64,000 bases of DNA from Phytophthora sp. 'mugwort'. Taxonomy: Eukaryota > Oomycota > Peronosporomycetes > Peronosporales > Peronosporaceae. Position 1 is the first letter of the stretch. The number at the start of each line of letters is the position of its first letter. Shown here piece after piece: positions 1 to 11,501 of the stretch. Where the stretch lies: positions 4,216,001 to 4,280,000 of the forward strand of contig JAUCEF010000018.1 in the NCBI GenBank assembly GCA_033558025.1, given 5' to 3'. A program made the position numbers and the translations under genes. Under the pieces are notes generated by a model. The model worked only from the letters and a program-made list of their open reading frames with translations, did not search any database and was not told the DNA's origin.

Positions 1-1
1 G

Positions 2-58
2 CTGGACTGCCACTTCAAGGACCCGAAGCATCCGGAGCTCCCGCTCGTGTTGCTGTGA
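2..58 (+). CDS. Possible 3' end of a gene cut by the window edge
   Basis: Frame 2 from the first base is open for 18 codons and ends in TGA at 56-58. The encoded tail is hydrophilic then hydrophobic (HFKDPKHPEL...), which looks more like protein than random sequence. Nothing identifies the family. It could equally be a chance reading frame at the edge of repeat-derived DNA. Confidence 0.25.
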   Translation: MDCHFKDPKHPELPLVLL

Positions 59-59
59 G

Positions 60-1320
60 ATATGCTCTCAGGGCACTAGTTCCTGAGGGGGGACCCACGC
101 GAAGTCGATCAACGTGCACCTTGTGGAGGTACCTGCCGGGCAAACGAGCGCGTGCCAGCCAGCAAATGTCGCTTGTAACCGGCCTGCTGAAGCAGCGGAT
201 GCGACGCCACATGGTGCAGCGTCTTGCCTACAACTTGACGCTGGCCCCGACAGTCCCTCGTCCGCGATCAAGGCGCCACAAGAGAAGGGGTCGTTCGGAG
301 TGGTGTGTGTGTGGGGGGGGGGGCTGTGTGATGGCGCGACATGGCTACATCTATAATTTCTAACATTTTCTCTGGCATTTGTGTCAAACGCATAACGCGG
401 GCGAGATGGACGCATCGTTCAATGCAGTCACTGACCAGCTCGAGGGGTTGAGCATGCTAGATGAGGAGGTTAGATTTTTTGAGGGTCTAATTCAGAATTG
501 AACAGGATCTAGACCGTAATTTAATTAGTCCAGTCTGTAATATAGGGCAACACAAAAGATAAAATTTGCTCATGGTCCGGACTCTGACCATAGAAAAAGT
601 GTTCTTCCCTAGGAAGTTATTATTATTACCTCACACGTTATCTGTCTGAATGTACATTTTCCACTCCGCCACAAAAAACTAAACCGCAACACAATTATAA
701 ATCGCAGCCCAAATAATTAATTATCAGCAGTCTCCTATTTGCTGTGCGAATTGTGCTTGAGCCATCAAGAGGATGTGCATTTCGGACTATCCAATTGAAA
801 CACGCTGACGGGCTCGGGTCGCACAGCATTTCGAAGCAGACGATTGATGGTTCGAATCCGCCCAGCGCCCTATCTTCACATAAGGTTCGTCGCTCATCCG
901 TCCGCCGAAGTCCGTTTCGCGCACCCATTCCGTAAGACGGTCCTAATCACAGTCGCAGTAGCGGTGACAGGACTTAGGTGAGCTATACGAGAACGATGTG
1001 AGCTAGAGGGGGTGCAAAAGAGCTTTTGTGTTTTTGCATACGAATCTGGTATGTTGCGGCACTAGCCATGTGACGAGCCGGAAAACTTAAACTTGAAGGT
1101 CGAAAAGCCGCGGATTTGGGTATCCTTTGGGAGGAAAAGGACTGCTCGGGGGCCAAGCTGGGTATGCCTTTCAGGTATGTTCAGTAACGTGTGTTTCAAC
1201 TTGTGTTTTTATTAAGTTTGAGTTAGACTCTAGGACAACCCCCCCGGTGTAAACCTGAGTCTTCTACCTAACTACTTAAGCAAATTTGAAATGCAACAAA
1301 TGAAAAAATCACATACAAAT
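60..1320. other. Stretch without a recognisable gene
   Basis: Short ORFs overlap in all frames and none resembles a known protein. There is a G homopolymer after a GT-rich run near 302-323 and a small inverted repeat (ATGGTC/GACCAT) near 571-590. A perfect Pol III B-box-like string, GGTTCGAATCC, lies near 849-859, but no tRNA fold surrounds it. Confidence 0.4.
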
Positions 1321-1643
1321 GCGAAATTAAAGAGATTTGAAGGAAGCACAACCGCCTTGAAAAATCACCGTGGGCTCACAGGGAAGTCTCTGGTGGAACG
1401 AATTAGGTGCCGTGAGGAGGGGTTGAAATCGACTCGGGCTAATGTCCTCCAGTAGTGTGATGTAGTTGATAGCGTGTCTTTCGATGACTCCAACGAACGC
1501 CAGGAAGTTTGGACTCCGGTTGTCGAAAGCGCTGTTCAACTCTCGGTTGTACCGCTCGAGCGGGTTATTGGTTCGGTTAACGATCTGCTGGTAATACCGC
1601 GCACATTCCAGAGCCGCGGAGGGATCAATTCAATCCATGTGCG

Positions 1644-2510
1644 TCAAACGTAGGTCCAGAAAGTAGTCCACTTCTCTTCGCTGTACCTAATTCCTCGCTC
1701 GGAAAGGGATTCGCGGATACGAGTGATGATATGGTCGATACCGCGCGGGTCTATCTGATCGTGAGGCAGCACGGTGAGGATATCCAGTATTCCATGGTGC
1801 ATGGCAGTCGAAATCTCTTTAGTCGGAATGCATAACTTCTGCATCCGACGGCGGACCGCTTGCTTGAAGTGAAAAAGACACCCCGCAATTGTGCTATGCG
1901 GAATTGGTCCCGCACTGCATTAATCACCGCACGCTCGAACTCACACGTGATCGTGGCTGGCTGTATGATCATTCCGGTAGACACTTGGACGCAATGAAAT
2001 CAGTGCCACCAGGACCATTCGGTGGTGCAAGTTACCAGAAGTGTAACAGGGCACGTAACAGCGAGACCCTCGGTCATACACCATGACTACCGCCCACTGG
2101 TAGAACAAGGCTGGCGCACACCGAAATGCGACACGTTGGCATACGTGAGTAGACGAATCAGCGCTGGATGAACCCACGCGAGGACGTGTTCTGGACCCTT
2201 CCCACCAGCGTAGGTGAAGTTGAACTCGCAAATTGGGACCCATCTCGAGCCAATGACAGCGGGGGGCTTCAACTTGTCCGTAAATGGACCCTCGATAGTG
2301 TCTGTTCCGTGTACGGTAACCGCGGCTGATGACATGCTCACGGGACAGGCCTCGCGTCATCACGCCGACAGTAAACTGCTCGGGGACCAACATCCGGATC
2401 TGTGACAGGGATTCTGTCATCTTGATAGCTCCAACGCGTCGGTCTCGTCGGCCATTTGCTGACTCACATCCTGGGGTACCGGTGGTGTCGGCCTTGGGTG
2501 GACTGATCAT
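1644..2510 (-). pseudogene. Decayed MULE-type transposase remnant
   Basis: Read on the minus strand in several frames, this stretch shows pieces that recall the central domain of Mutator-like (MULE) transposases. One is a 'YQ..VVMVYD' strand-like segment followed by 'YVPCYT'. Next comes a 'TCEFERAVINAVRDQF' segment matching the usual 'T.DFE.A...A....F' catalytic-acid region, then a hydrophobic 'GVFFTSSK' segment where the family has its 'GC.FHF.Q' helix. Downstream, 'ISTAMHHGILDILTVLP' matches the common C-terminal helix. Frameshifts and stops separate the pieces, so this is a fossil. No terminal repeats were found. The MULE assignment rests on motif spacing and memory of the family, not on a search. 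Confidence 0.55.
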
Positions 2511-3170
2511 CCGATGAATCGTCGGAAATCTCGACCACGTCGCTGTCGTTAGGCGGGCTGGGATTGTGTCTCACGTGGGTGGAAACCGCTTCTCTGTCAC
2601 GAGAACGTCGAGCTTGGCTTGACAGGGCGGGCGCCCACGTTGACCGCGGTAATAGCTGCGCCGGTAGGCTTTTTGACACCCGAGGCATAGCACTTGATCA
2701 ACTGGTGTCCTTTCCGGTGAATGGTCGTCTTAAACGGACTGATGTCCTCGGTCTCGCTCATGGAAGCGGGACGAGGTTAATTTGAAAGTGAGGTGGACTG
2801 CATTGTTGCTGTGCCTACGAGGATCGCGCATTGAGACGCAACTACTAACTGTCATGTGAGTGTGCGACACAAACCAGGTGTCTAATGAACGTTTGAAAGC
2901 CCATCATGGGTTAAGAATGTGTAGCTCCAAGCACCACAAGTTTTATCAGCTGGTCCACAACTTTAGCTGTTGCTAACATCCATTTGCCTAAAAATTCGGG
3001 AATTGGTCCGATAAATAGATCTTTCGTCTACAGTGTAATGATGACATTACGGACAGGATTCTCACTGGAGATGATACCGACGTCGCTAAGGCTACTGTGT
3101 AGGACTTGGTTCGTCCGAGTGTGCGCGTCGGGAGGGCTCCGGTGATACCCCCCCCACGAGGGCTGGGCCA

Positions 3171-3725
3171 ATGGCGACGACGGCCAGCTCGGGCAGGACA
3201 TGTACAGGTTCGTGCAGCCGCGAAGGCTTTCTTCATGGGTCCAATAACGCCGTGTTTGCCTGCTTCAAGTGTCACACGGTGGTCTCGTTGCTGGTCCACA
3301 AGCATCAAGTCGAGCTTGCGGGCGCATTTTTTTGCTCGGCGTTCTCGAGTCAAAGAGTGGTGATCCCAGGAGATTACGAGGAAACGCCCATGTCCCCAGC
3401 ATACAACTCGCTGACGACGAATGCTCGCGATCTGATTGGCAACATTAGCTGGTACTTGACGTCGTACTCGAGTCCCAATGTCGCAGCGGAATGGACATGG
3501 CAGCCGGCGGTCAGACACTCGCAGTCGTTTACGGACTCGGGAATGTTCACGTCGGAGGAAGAGCAAGAAACGTTCTTGAAGGACGTCCAGAGGTTGCAGG
3601 AGAATAACGTAATCAAGAAGTTCACGCCGAATAGATCGAGATCGAGGAGTGCCTCGTTGTCGCTGTCGAGCAGTAGCGCATCGACTGCGCCGAGCTCGCA
3701 CAGGTCGATGAAATCATGTGCCTGA
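3171..3725 (+). pseudogene. Unrecognised coding remnant
   Basis: The reading frame has good amino-acid texture in its middle and end, with a tryptophan- and proline-rich patch followed by an acidic helical segment (EEEQETFLKDVQRLQE). It then runs into low-complexity Ser/Arg sequence. A start codon exists at 3171, but the N-terminus looks random and the true frame may have begun elsewhere. No family is recognised. It lies among decayed transposons and may be part of one of them. Confidence 0.3.
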
Positions 3726-4025
3726 TTGCAGTGTCATACAGCGTGTTTGTGACGGCTGTACATGTGCACTGCAACAATGACGCTGTCGTCGCTTGCTTTG
3801 CTCTCATCTGCCGAAACCCTAGGACACTACTTCATGAGGAGACGCTTCCAAAATTCGACGCGCATCATCAACTGGAATACGCGGCGGAATTTTCCACATT
3901 AAATCTACCAACTCCTGACCTCGAAGAAGCTGCTCCGCTATGTCATCAGTAGCAAAATTTCGGGATCCCACTAGACGCCCATTCGATGATTTGTCCTTGA
4001 ACTGTGCCAGTGTTAGCAGTAGCCG

Positions 4026-4403
4026 TTGCTTCATGCCATTAAACTGCCGGAGATCACGGATTTTGGGGTGAACTACACTCAGACCGACCTCGAGGCTTTT
4101 GTCATTGAGAGATTCCTGCCTGGTCAGTCGGACGATGAGGCAGCTATGGCACTAATCCTACGGATGAAAGGCAAGCTCACTGAGCGCATCGGTATGAAGC
4201 TCAGCGACTTTGTTCACGCAAATTTTAGCGAGAGGACGGTGTCAAAAGGCATGATGTCTGTTGGTTTGTCTGTCAAGTTCACGTCGAGGCGGTCGAGGCT
4301 ACCGTTTCCACTGTTGCGAGCTCACTCACCATTGGGGCGTTATCTATCTACAAGTACATGTGGGGTGGACCGCAACGATAACTACCCGGACGTGCCGGTG
4401 TAA
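4026..4403 (+). pseudogene. Unrecognised coding remnant
   Basis: The first 85 residues look like genuine protein, with alternating acidic and hydrophobic residues and a segment LTERIGMKLSDFVHANF. The last part turns Arg/Ser-rich, as expected after a frameshift. It overlaps the tail of a decayed minus-strand gene. No family is recognised, and it may be a continuation of the remnant at 3171-3725. Confidence 0.3.
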
Positions 4404-4981
4404 CTCTGCCAAGCGTGTGCGAACGAGTCGAGAAACATAGACGAATGCAATTGGCAGCATATTCGGCACTCCAACGGCGACAATGCGACGAATCCATGGG
4501 TCCAAGTCCAGTCTTTGCAGCCTGCCTCCTACTTGAATGCTCTGAGCCAACGTGCACGGAAGACAGGTGGTGTCGAGACGAGCAAGAGCTCCTTGGATCC
4601 TTGCACAATCGAGCACAGCTTCCTTGACGTTCTGCACCGTCTATGCCGCAGGAAGACGAAGTGGATCAGCTGGCAGTGGCGAACCACCCGGCGCCCCTGC
4701 TTGCGTTCGCGCCGTCTGAATAACTCGAACGAATTCTTCCACATTCTGCCAGCCAAATATCACTTGCGGATCGTCTTCCACCTAAACAGATGGTTCCATG
4801 ATCTTGTTGTAGAGGTGTTCCTCTCCATTCGCCTTCAACACGTCTTCGAGTAAAACAGTATTGTTCGTGGCGTCGATCGCGCTATACACTTCCTCACGCG
4901 CACCGAAGCCGAAAAAAAAGGCGCCTCCTCGGTCACCTTCTTGCTCTTCTTCTTGCTTTTCTTCTGCTCCTTTGGCGCCAT
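4340..4981 (-). pseudogene. Decayed gene with lysine-rich N-terminus
   Basis: The minus strand starts at an ATG (4981-4979) followed by a strongly basic head (MAPKEQKKSKKKSKK). The frame is lost at a homopolymer (eight A on the plus strand, 4912-4919). One base shift there restores a long plausible protein broken by only two more in-frame stops, and it runs to about 4344 with hydrophobic segments near the end. Few lesions suggest recent decay. The basic head resembles N-termini of ribosomal, RNA-associated or axonemal proteins, but no family is recognised. It could be a host gene fragment or part of a transposon. Confidence 0.4.
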
Positions 4982-5233
4982 CTCAATGAGAAAGTGACGT
5001 GCAAAGGAAAACCGAGAATTGAAAGCACAGCTGGCGTCATCAATGGGGAAGCAACGGTACACAGTGGTACTGGATCTGGTACACACTTTGGTGTCATTAT
5101 GGGAAAGATAAATAACTAAGAATATACGGTACTGTGAGTACATTAAACCTCTTTGTCAGATGTACCCTGACGTATCTGATGCAGGCTAATTTCGTGAATG
5201 TATTGTTAGATACCGTTACTGTCATCTTCAAAG

Positions 5234-6002
5234 TGTAACGTGTCTTTTGTCGTCCCTGCACGCCGGGAGTTGGTCGACCAGTGCTAAATGTCCAAAGTCC
5301 GGATGGCCGTCTGCCGACAACATTGTCTCCCGCGCCGGCGTGTGCCTCTCAGACAACACGACCTACTTCATTTGCGTTCGTTCCGGTTCCGTTTCGTTTC
5401 TCTCTCTTCCGACCTGCCTCGCTACCTACGCCCTGCTCTCGTCCAGATCGAGTCGTCGGAGACGTCCGCTATCGCCCACTTCGCCACAAGGGTGTACGCC
5501 CCGGGTGCCACCCCGTTTACGTGCAGTAGACTCGAGTAGCACACAGACTACTCTCGCCGCGTCCACCTCGTCCGTCCTCGCTCCGTCGATGCCGCACGTC
5601 AGCCGCTCCGCCGTCGTTCGTTTAAGGCTCGGGAGCCCTCAGATGCTCCCGTCGCCCGTCCTTCTGTGTGGGTCGCCGAGCACTCGGTGCTCAGGTCGCC
5701 GCGTTCACTCCTCACTTGCGTCCTCGGTCGCGAGTTTCGAAGTGAGCACTGCTCTGCATTGGCGACTCCCCTCTTTTCGCCTCGTTCGTCCGCGCTTTCC
5801 CAGAAAGTCGAGAATGCCAGCCGCTCGTTCGCTTGCCAGAGCGACTGCTCAGCTAGTTCTCGCCGGGTGGCACTGCGATCTTTCCAGCCACATCCGTTCG
5901 TCTCGGGCCCCAGCCGTCGCTATGCCCGGTCGTATCGTGTGCTACCGACCGTCCATTGCCGCTGTCCGCGTGTCGGCCGAGCGCACACCCAAACCTGTTA
6001 CA
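5234..6002. mobile_element. Candidate solo LTR of a retrotransposon
   Basis: This 769-bp block starts TGTAAC and ends GTTACA, a perfect 6-bp inverted terminal repeat with canonical TG...CA ends. It is flanked by the same 4 bases, AAAG (5230-5233 and 6003-6006), which fits a short target-site duplication. The interior is pyrimidine-rich with long chance ORFs in several frames, as is common in LTRs. No primer-binding site, polypurine tract or pol gene sits beside it, so it would be a solo LTR left by recombination. A TSD of 4 is on the short side for LTR elements. Confidence 0.5.
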
Positions 6003-6050
6003 AAAGTAATATTTCAGAAAGTAGTTAGATGTGTTCCCTATGTTTTGTTC

Positions 6051-6074
6051 CCTCGGCTCGTGTAGCAGCCGAGG
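6051..6074. repeat. Hairpin-forming inverted repeat (8-bp arms)
   Basis: Arms CCTCGGCT and AGCCGAGG are perfect and separated by 8 bases, followed by TTTT. It looks like a bacterial intrinsic terminator but lies in oomycete repeat DNA with no bacterial gene beside it. Confidence 0.5.
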
Positions 6075-6220
6075 TTTTAGTGAGCTGCCTGATATCACGA
6101 GAACACCTAGATTTATTGGAGATAGCTCTGCTTATTAACCATTTTGCTTGCACCTAACGGTGCAGCATGGCTTGCATCTCTTCGCGACCGTTGAGGCTGA
6201 GATCCTAAACCTTAGGAAAA

Positions 6221-6247
6221 AATACGAGATCTGAAAGATCTCGTATT
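6221..6247. repeat. Perfect 12-bp hairpin with 3-nt loop
   Basis: AATACGAGATCT is followed by GAA and then its exact reverse complement. A second small inverted repeat (CCTAA/TTAGG) lies just upstream near 6204-6216. No gene starts or ends clearly here. Confidence 0.7.
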
Positions 6248-6499
6248 GTGTTTCGCTCACGAACGCGCAAGTACGCGCTCGCCCACTTGACACCGGAAAT
6301 TACAAAAATAATCTCAAAAGCGTTGATCATACTGAACGACGGTGAGAGTCTAATCGACGAGCATGCGAGCACCGGATGCTTCTTTCCGCCACCGAGGTGC
6401 CTCCAATGCAGCGGCATGAGAGATACGACGGATACAGCGGTGATTGTTGCGACGAGAAGTCGCTTACCCAGCTAAGCACCGTTTTAGGCTTTGCTAAGT

Positions 6500-7060
6500 A
6501 GTATATTTCACTGCATCAAAATCAAACCTTTGTCATCTTTTAATGCAGAGCTTAATAGTATGGAGCTTTCAAGTTAGTGTAATGCTGTACGTAATACCAC
6601 ATGTCTGGGATGTCACATTTACGACTTAAAAGTGAGCATGTGAGCTGCAGTATAGAAAACATTTGGGTATTTAAGTCATACGACGTAAACACATGGCAAG
6701 GTCGATATCTAGCTTTGAGGACTATTGAACTGGTACACGCAAGTGATACTAGCATACTACATGTAGGATTCATTCTGACGCATTCATTCTAGCAGTCTGT
6801 ACTGCGCGCCGCCAGTGTATGCCGGGGCATGAAGGGCATGCAAGGATCGTCTACAGTGCGTCACAGTTAAAATTAAGTCAAACCTGAAAGATAAACTATT
6901 AAAACGGAGAAATCGGAATTTGAACTCGACCTCACTCCAACAACTCATGTATTTATGTAGGTACTCTCACTACGATATGCAAGGAACTCTTGGGGCTAGT
7001 GTTCTTCGGTAAAATGCGGAATGGTGAAGTTGAGGACGCGCAGCGAGGTCGCTCGGTATA
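6500..7060. other. AT-rich stretch without a recognisable gene
   Basis: Only short, mutually overlapping ORFs are present and none resembles a known protein. It separates the LTR region from the Polinton. Confidence 0.4.
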
Positions 7061-7065
7061 GGACC

Positions 7066-7128
7066 ATCGAACTGATGATTTAGGCATAGAGCCGACAGAT
7101 GGTTTATCGAACCGATGATTTAGGTATA
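7066..7128. repeat. Pair of 23-bp direct repeats
   Basis: Positions 7066-7088 and 7106-7128 carry the same 23 bases (starting ATCGAAC) with two differences, at a 40-bp spacing. They immediately precede the large imperfect hairpin at the left edge of the Polinton. Confidence 0.65.
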
Positions 7129-7130
7129 TC

Positions 7131-7218
7131 TATCAAAATAACATAAGCAAATTACTCAATACTTAAATTGATTAATTAGGTATTGATTATTTAATAATTG
7201 GCTTATGCTATTCTGATA
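7131..7218. repeat. Large imperfect hairpin at the left edge of the Polinton
   Basis: The 22-base arm at 7131-7152 matches the reverse complement of 7197-7218 at 19 positions. A nested 7-bp pair (TCAATAC 7157-7163, GTATTGA 7180-7186) extends the fold. It sits where base composition switches to AT-rich and where the Polinton genes begin, so it may be part of the element terminus or a transcription-termination hairpin. Confidence 0.6.
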
Positions 7219-7582
7219 AATATAAAGTCTATAATATAAAGATGACTTACTCTCCTGAGCGATATCAAACTAATAAAGAGCGCATTCAAAGCAAATCAAA
7301 AGCGCTACTACCTCAAAACGAGAGGAACGCACGTCGCTAAGCATCGGGAGTATGATGAGAAGCATCGTGAACAAGTCAATACTCAAAGCGCAAGTAAGAA
7401 ATAAAGCGAACTTAATCAACGTAAAAGCGAACCTAATTGTGAAAACAAACTTAATTTATTAATTAAATAAGGCAAGTTTTTTTTTACGTGGGGCTGAATA
7501 TAAAGGCGATCTTTGATCGAAAAAGTATATAATATAAAGTCGACTACGTGAAGAATATTATAGCCGAAGATATATAGCAACC

Positions 7583-10500
7583 ATGCTTGCTTATGAACTT
7601 GAAGGACTAAATAGATTAAATATTTACCCAATCAAATGGGGGGTAAATCCCGACTCAAGGTTAAAGGTAAAGCCGGTAGGATGACGTGTGTTAGCAACTT
7701 ATCGCGACCCTGCAACCTGAAACGTATAGCTGAGCTATATAAAGTCGACATCGACAAGCTGAAGAAGTACATATCTGAGGATTACAAGACCGACCCAAAA
7801 ATATATCGGTTTTACAAGGTGGGGGCACACATGAATTCGCACTTGTACGAAGGTATCCAAGCTGGTGAATTCTACAACAAGCTCGAGAACGTACTCGAGA
7901 GCCAGACGACTGCTTTCAAGATCAATATTGCTCTCGGCTATAATCTCATCAGTAAAGATGATGATAGTTTTCGTCAATATTGGCATCCGAATATCGCCAA
8001 CACCGCTGTATTCACTGATCATGTTGCCATCAATAGCATGGCGGATATTCGTAAAAAGGTCATTTCAGAGATTCGGTGTATGGAGTTATCCAACAAGCTT
8101 AAGTACCCAACGAGTGGATACAAACTCAGGGCCATCCTTGGATTCAAAATTCATATCTATCATCGCGAGCATGCCCTCGGCGATTGCAGAGCTATCATTC
8201 CCAAGATCATCCGCGACAACAAGCATGTAATCAATATTCCTAAGACAAGCAATAAATGCGTCTTCCATGCATTGCCTACCACACCCGATCCGATTCGGAG
8301 AGAGATTATCGGAGAATGCAAACTTTGGTGAAAGAGGCATTCAATCGCTACTGTTCTTATAAGGTATTAGCTACTCGACGAAGCTCTCCCGCCATTTTTA
8401 AGCCGATAGATCTTCTGCAGCTCGATGAGATGGAAGATTGCTTCAAGCTCAGCATCAATGTATATACGATGGATGTGGATTCGGGAAAAATTGAATGCAT
8501 CCGCCCGTCGGATAAGAAATATGAATGTCTCAATATTTTATCTCACGAGAGCCATGCTCTCTACATCTGTAATCTGGACATGCTCCAAAGCAAGTATCAG
8601 TGTTCAAAGTGTGAGATGATTTTCGTTAGCTCCACAAACTTAAAATCATAAGAAGAACCAATGTGAGCTTGTCAATATTGAGAGTTTTTGCCGCTGAGCC
8701 AATTATCTACAGACCGCCTGAGAACACTATCAAATCGATACTTACAATGTATTACATTACAAATACTGTACGTTAATCACTTCATAGTGTATGATTTTGA
8801 AGCCATACTAAAGCCGACGGGTATCCAACATCGTGAAAGCACTGTCTTTACGAATGAACATATTCCTGTTTTAGTATCGGTAGCTGACAGTCTGTCCGGG
8901 GAAGTACGATGCATCGTTAATGCTGAGCCGAAAGATTTGCTAAAAGATATGTTTAACTACATTAGGGAAGTCGGCTTACATCAAAGCTCATGGTTTTAGT
9001 GGTATGAAGATCCCTGGTTTAAAGAGTGGGAAGAAGTGCTCAATGCATGACGTTGATAGATGGATCAAGGATGGGCCGTATGCCAGTTTCTTTGATTTTC
9101 ATAGTAACATTTCCTTCGGGAAGGAGAGGTCTGATTACGGTAAAATCAAGCAACAGCTCGATCAAGTACCAGTACTGGGGGTAGATATGATATTAATGTA
9201 ATTAAGAGCGACCTGTTTGCCGTCATTGGTACGGAGAACATCAAATTTGTGGTCAAGAATCCGAGCTACATGTGCATCGCTACCTCAGATGAAGATGCTT
9301 GATATTAGCAATTATGTTCCTGCTGGAACAAGCTATGAGAAGTATCTTAGTACATTTCTCGGTGAGTGTGGGTGCAAAGACAAGATTCGTTGTGTCTGTG
9401 GCCTTGCTAAAGGCCTATCTCCATATGGACACATCAAATCATTCGATGTACGCAATCAGACTTCTCTTCCTTCAAAGTCGGATTTTAACAGTGATTCCGA
9501 AAAACAAGCATCAGCAATGAAGATTATGAACGAGTCAGGTTCGTTTGGAAACATTACGAGATGAAGCCAGTCAAGGATCTTTTGATTTGGTAGAATAACG
9601 TAGATGTGGTACCATTTAACGTGAAATATTTAAGCGTTTTGATCTCGACATGTTCGCTGATGGTGTCTCGCTTCCGGGTCTCTTGGAGAAGGTTACGTAT
9701 CAAACTTGCTTCAACGAGCTCCAACACCCTCTAAAAGTACCTGCTAAAGCTTTCAGATTCTCAGCTAAGCGTATAAATGGCTACAATTACCAAGATGCTA
9801 ATACCAAGCGTGAGTTCAATATGACCCTTGATCACTTGGACACTTTGCTTAATCGGCAAAAATATCTTTGTGGTCTATGCTGGTGCCAGCTTACTGTCGA
9901 TACTGCTTCAGCCGATCGAGACAATAACACATTGGGACACCTTGGCGGTAATGTTCTCATACGTTCAATGCAACGTCGCAAGAGTATGTCTCTTAGTGGG
10001 TTCCGATTCAAGAAGCTACTTGAATGCAGCTCAGACAGATTTGTGTACTCGATTGATCGTGAAGAGAAAGACATATATGGAAAAATGAAGGCCAATATCG
10101 CCGGTGGACCATCTATAATCTTCAACCGCTACGCTAAAGGCAACGAGACGAAAAATCGAGGCAATAAGATTTGTAAGAAGATTATTGGATACGACGCTAA
10201 TGTGCTATACTTATGGGCGCTCGGTAATGAGATGCCGCGCGGGAGATTGACCACTATCGAGGCTTATTCTGGTATCGTCGAAGACATCAACACTGACAAC
10301 ATATTTGGCTTCCTTGCATGCGACGTTCGTACCCCAGAGCACCTTAAAGAGTACTTTAGCGAGATGACACCAATTTTTAAGAATACACTAATCGATTGCA
10401 CAGATGAGACCATCGTTGGCTCACATATGTATGAATACAACCAGACTCGTGGAAAAGTCCGGGCTAAGCCTGCTCGTAAGTTGATCGGTAGTTACTTCGG

Positions 10501-11461
10501 TGAAAAGATTCTGATCTACGCACCTCTTCTCAAATGATATCTATCCCACGGGATGGAAATAACAAAAACGTACTCCTTTATAAAGGCCAGCTCTCACAAG
10601 GCGTTTGCTCCATTCATGGATGCTGTGTCGAGCGCACGCCGCGTCGGTGACGAAGATAAGAGTAAGGCAATGATTGCTGAGATGATGAAATTGGTTGGCA
10701 ACTCCGCTTTTGGACGATCGGGCATGGACATGCGTAAGCACAAACAAGTCAAATACGAGTCTAAGAAGGCTAAGATCAAGTCGCTTATTGAGCACTTCAC
10801 GTTTCATGGATTGGAGGAGCTGAATGATTCTTGTGAAATAATGAAGAAACGTCGTCTAAATAACAAGACCCAATTCATTTGCCCATTGCCATCTACCAGC
10901 TTACTAATCTACGCATGCTCGAGTTCTACTACGATTGCATTGACTTTTACTTCGATCGAAGCGATTTTCAATATCAAGAGATGGACACAGACTCTGCCTA
11001 CATCGCTTTTAGTTACAACAAACCATTTCAAGAGTGCATCAAACCTGAGCTTCATGAGCATTATGAACAGCACCAGTACGATGGTTCCCGCGCGACTATA
11101 ACAAGGAAGTAGCTAAGTTTGACCGCCGAACCCTGGTCTATTCAAGGATGAATGGCCAGGCGATGCCATGGTCTCATTATCGAGTAAGAACTATATTTGC
11201 TATCTTCCAGACGAGTTATATAAGGTCAAGGTATCGGCCAAGGGTGTATAGCAGAGTCGTGGTCGCAATGAGGATGTACTTAACCCTTCGGGATTTGAGT
11301 TAATATTTCGCGATCGTATCACAGTTCGAGGTACTAACAAGGGATTTAGGCTGGCAAAAGAAACGAATCAATCATCACATACAGTTAGAGCAAAACTTCA
11401 CCTTCATATTTCTATGACAAGCGACAAGTGTCTTCGATTGGCATATCAACTACCCCACTAA
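7583..11461 (+). pseudogene. Protein-primed family B DNA polymerase (pPolB), broken
   Basis: This is the replication polymerase of the Polinton, expected to copy linear DNA from a terminal protein. It is split over several frames. In order: an N-terminal region; a Cys-containing segment near 8595-8630; exonuclease motif I as YDFEA (8790-8804); an HNH/zinc-finger-like insert (about 9840-9985); palm motif A in GYDANVLYLW (about 10187-10220); motif B in KLVGNSAFG (10688-10715); motif C as MDTDSAY (10981-11001); and a conserved tail ending at TAA 11459-11461. The reading frame from ATG 7583 breaks early and a second ATG lies at 7636. The catalytic residues remain visible, but at least six frame changes or stops make it inactive. 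A TATATAG string lies just upstream (7571). Confidence 0.88.
9840..9985 (+). other. HNH/zinc-finger-like insert inside the polymerase
   Basis: Between exonuclease and palm regions the polymerase contains a C-x2-C pair (LCGLCWCQ), a downstream 'ADR.NN.LGH' segment, and then, one frame over, a second C..C-N segment (VQCNVAR). This order (CxxC, D-R, GH, N, CxxCN) is that of HNH or endonuclease VII-like nucleases. It could be an active nuclease domain or only a structural zinc finger. It is broken by a frameshift near 9960. Confidence 0.6.
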
Positions 11462-11501
11462 ATATTTAGGGAGAAGTCTTGGTCGAAAACAGAAGCCGTA
11501 C

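Noticed and set aside
802..870. Possible tRNA gene around the GGTTCGAATCC string
   Set aside because: The acceptor stem pairs at only five of seven positions, the T stem has a mismatch and no anticodon arm can be drawn.
5247..6065. 272-codon plus-strand ORF as a host gene
   Set aside because: It nearly coincides with the candidate LTR, several other frames are equally open, and the product is Ser/Arg/Pro-rich low complexity.
6051..6078. Bacterial intrinsic terminator
   Set aside because: Hairpin plus T run is present, but nothing else nearby is bacterial; a chance or repeat-derived inverted repeat is more likely.
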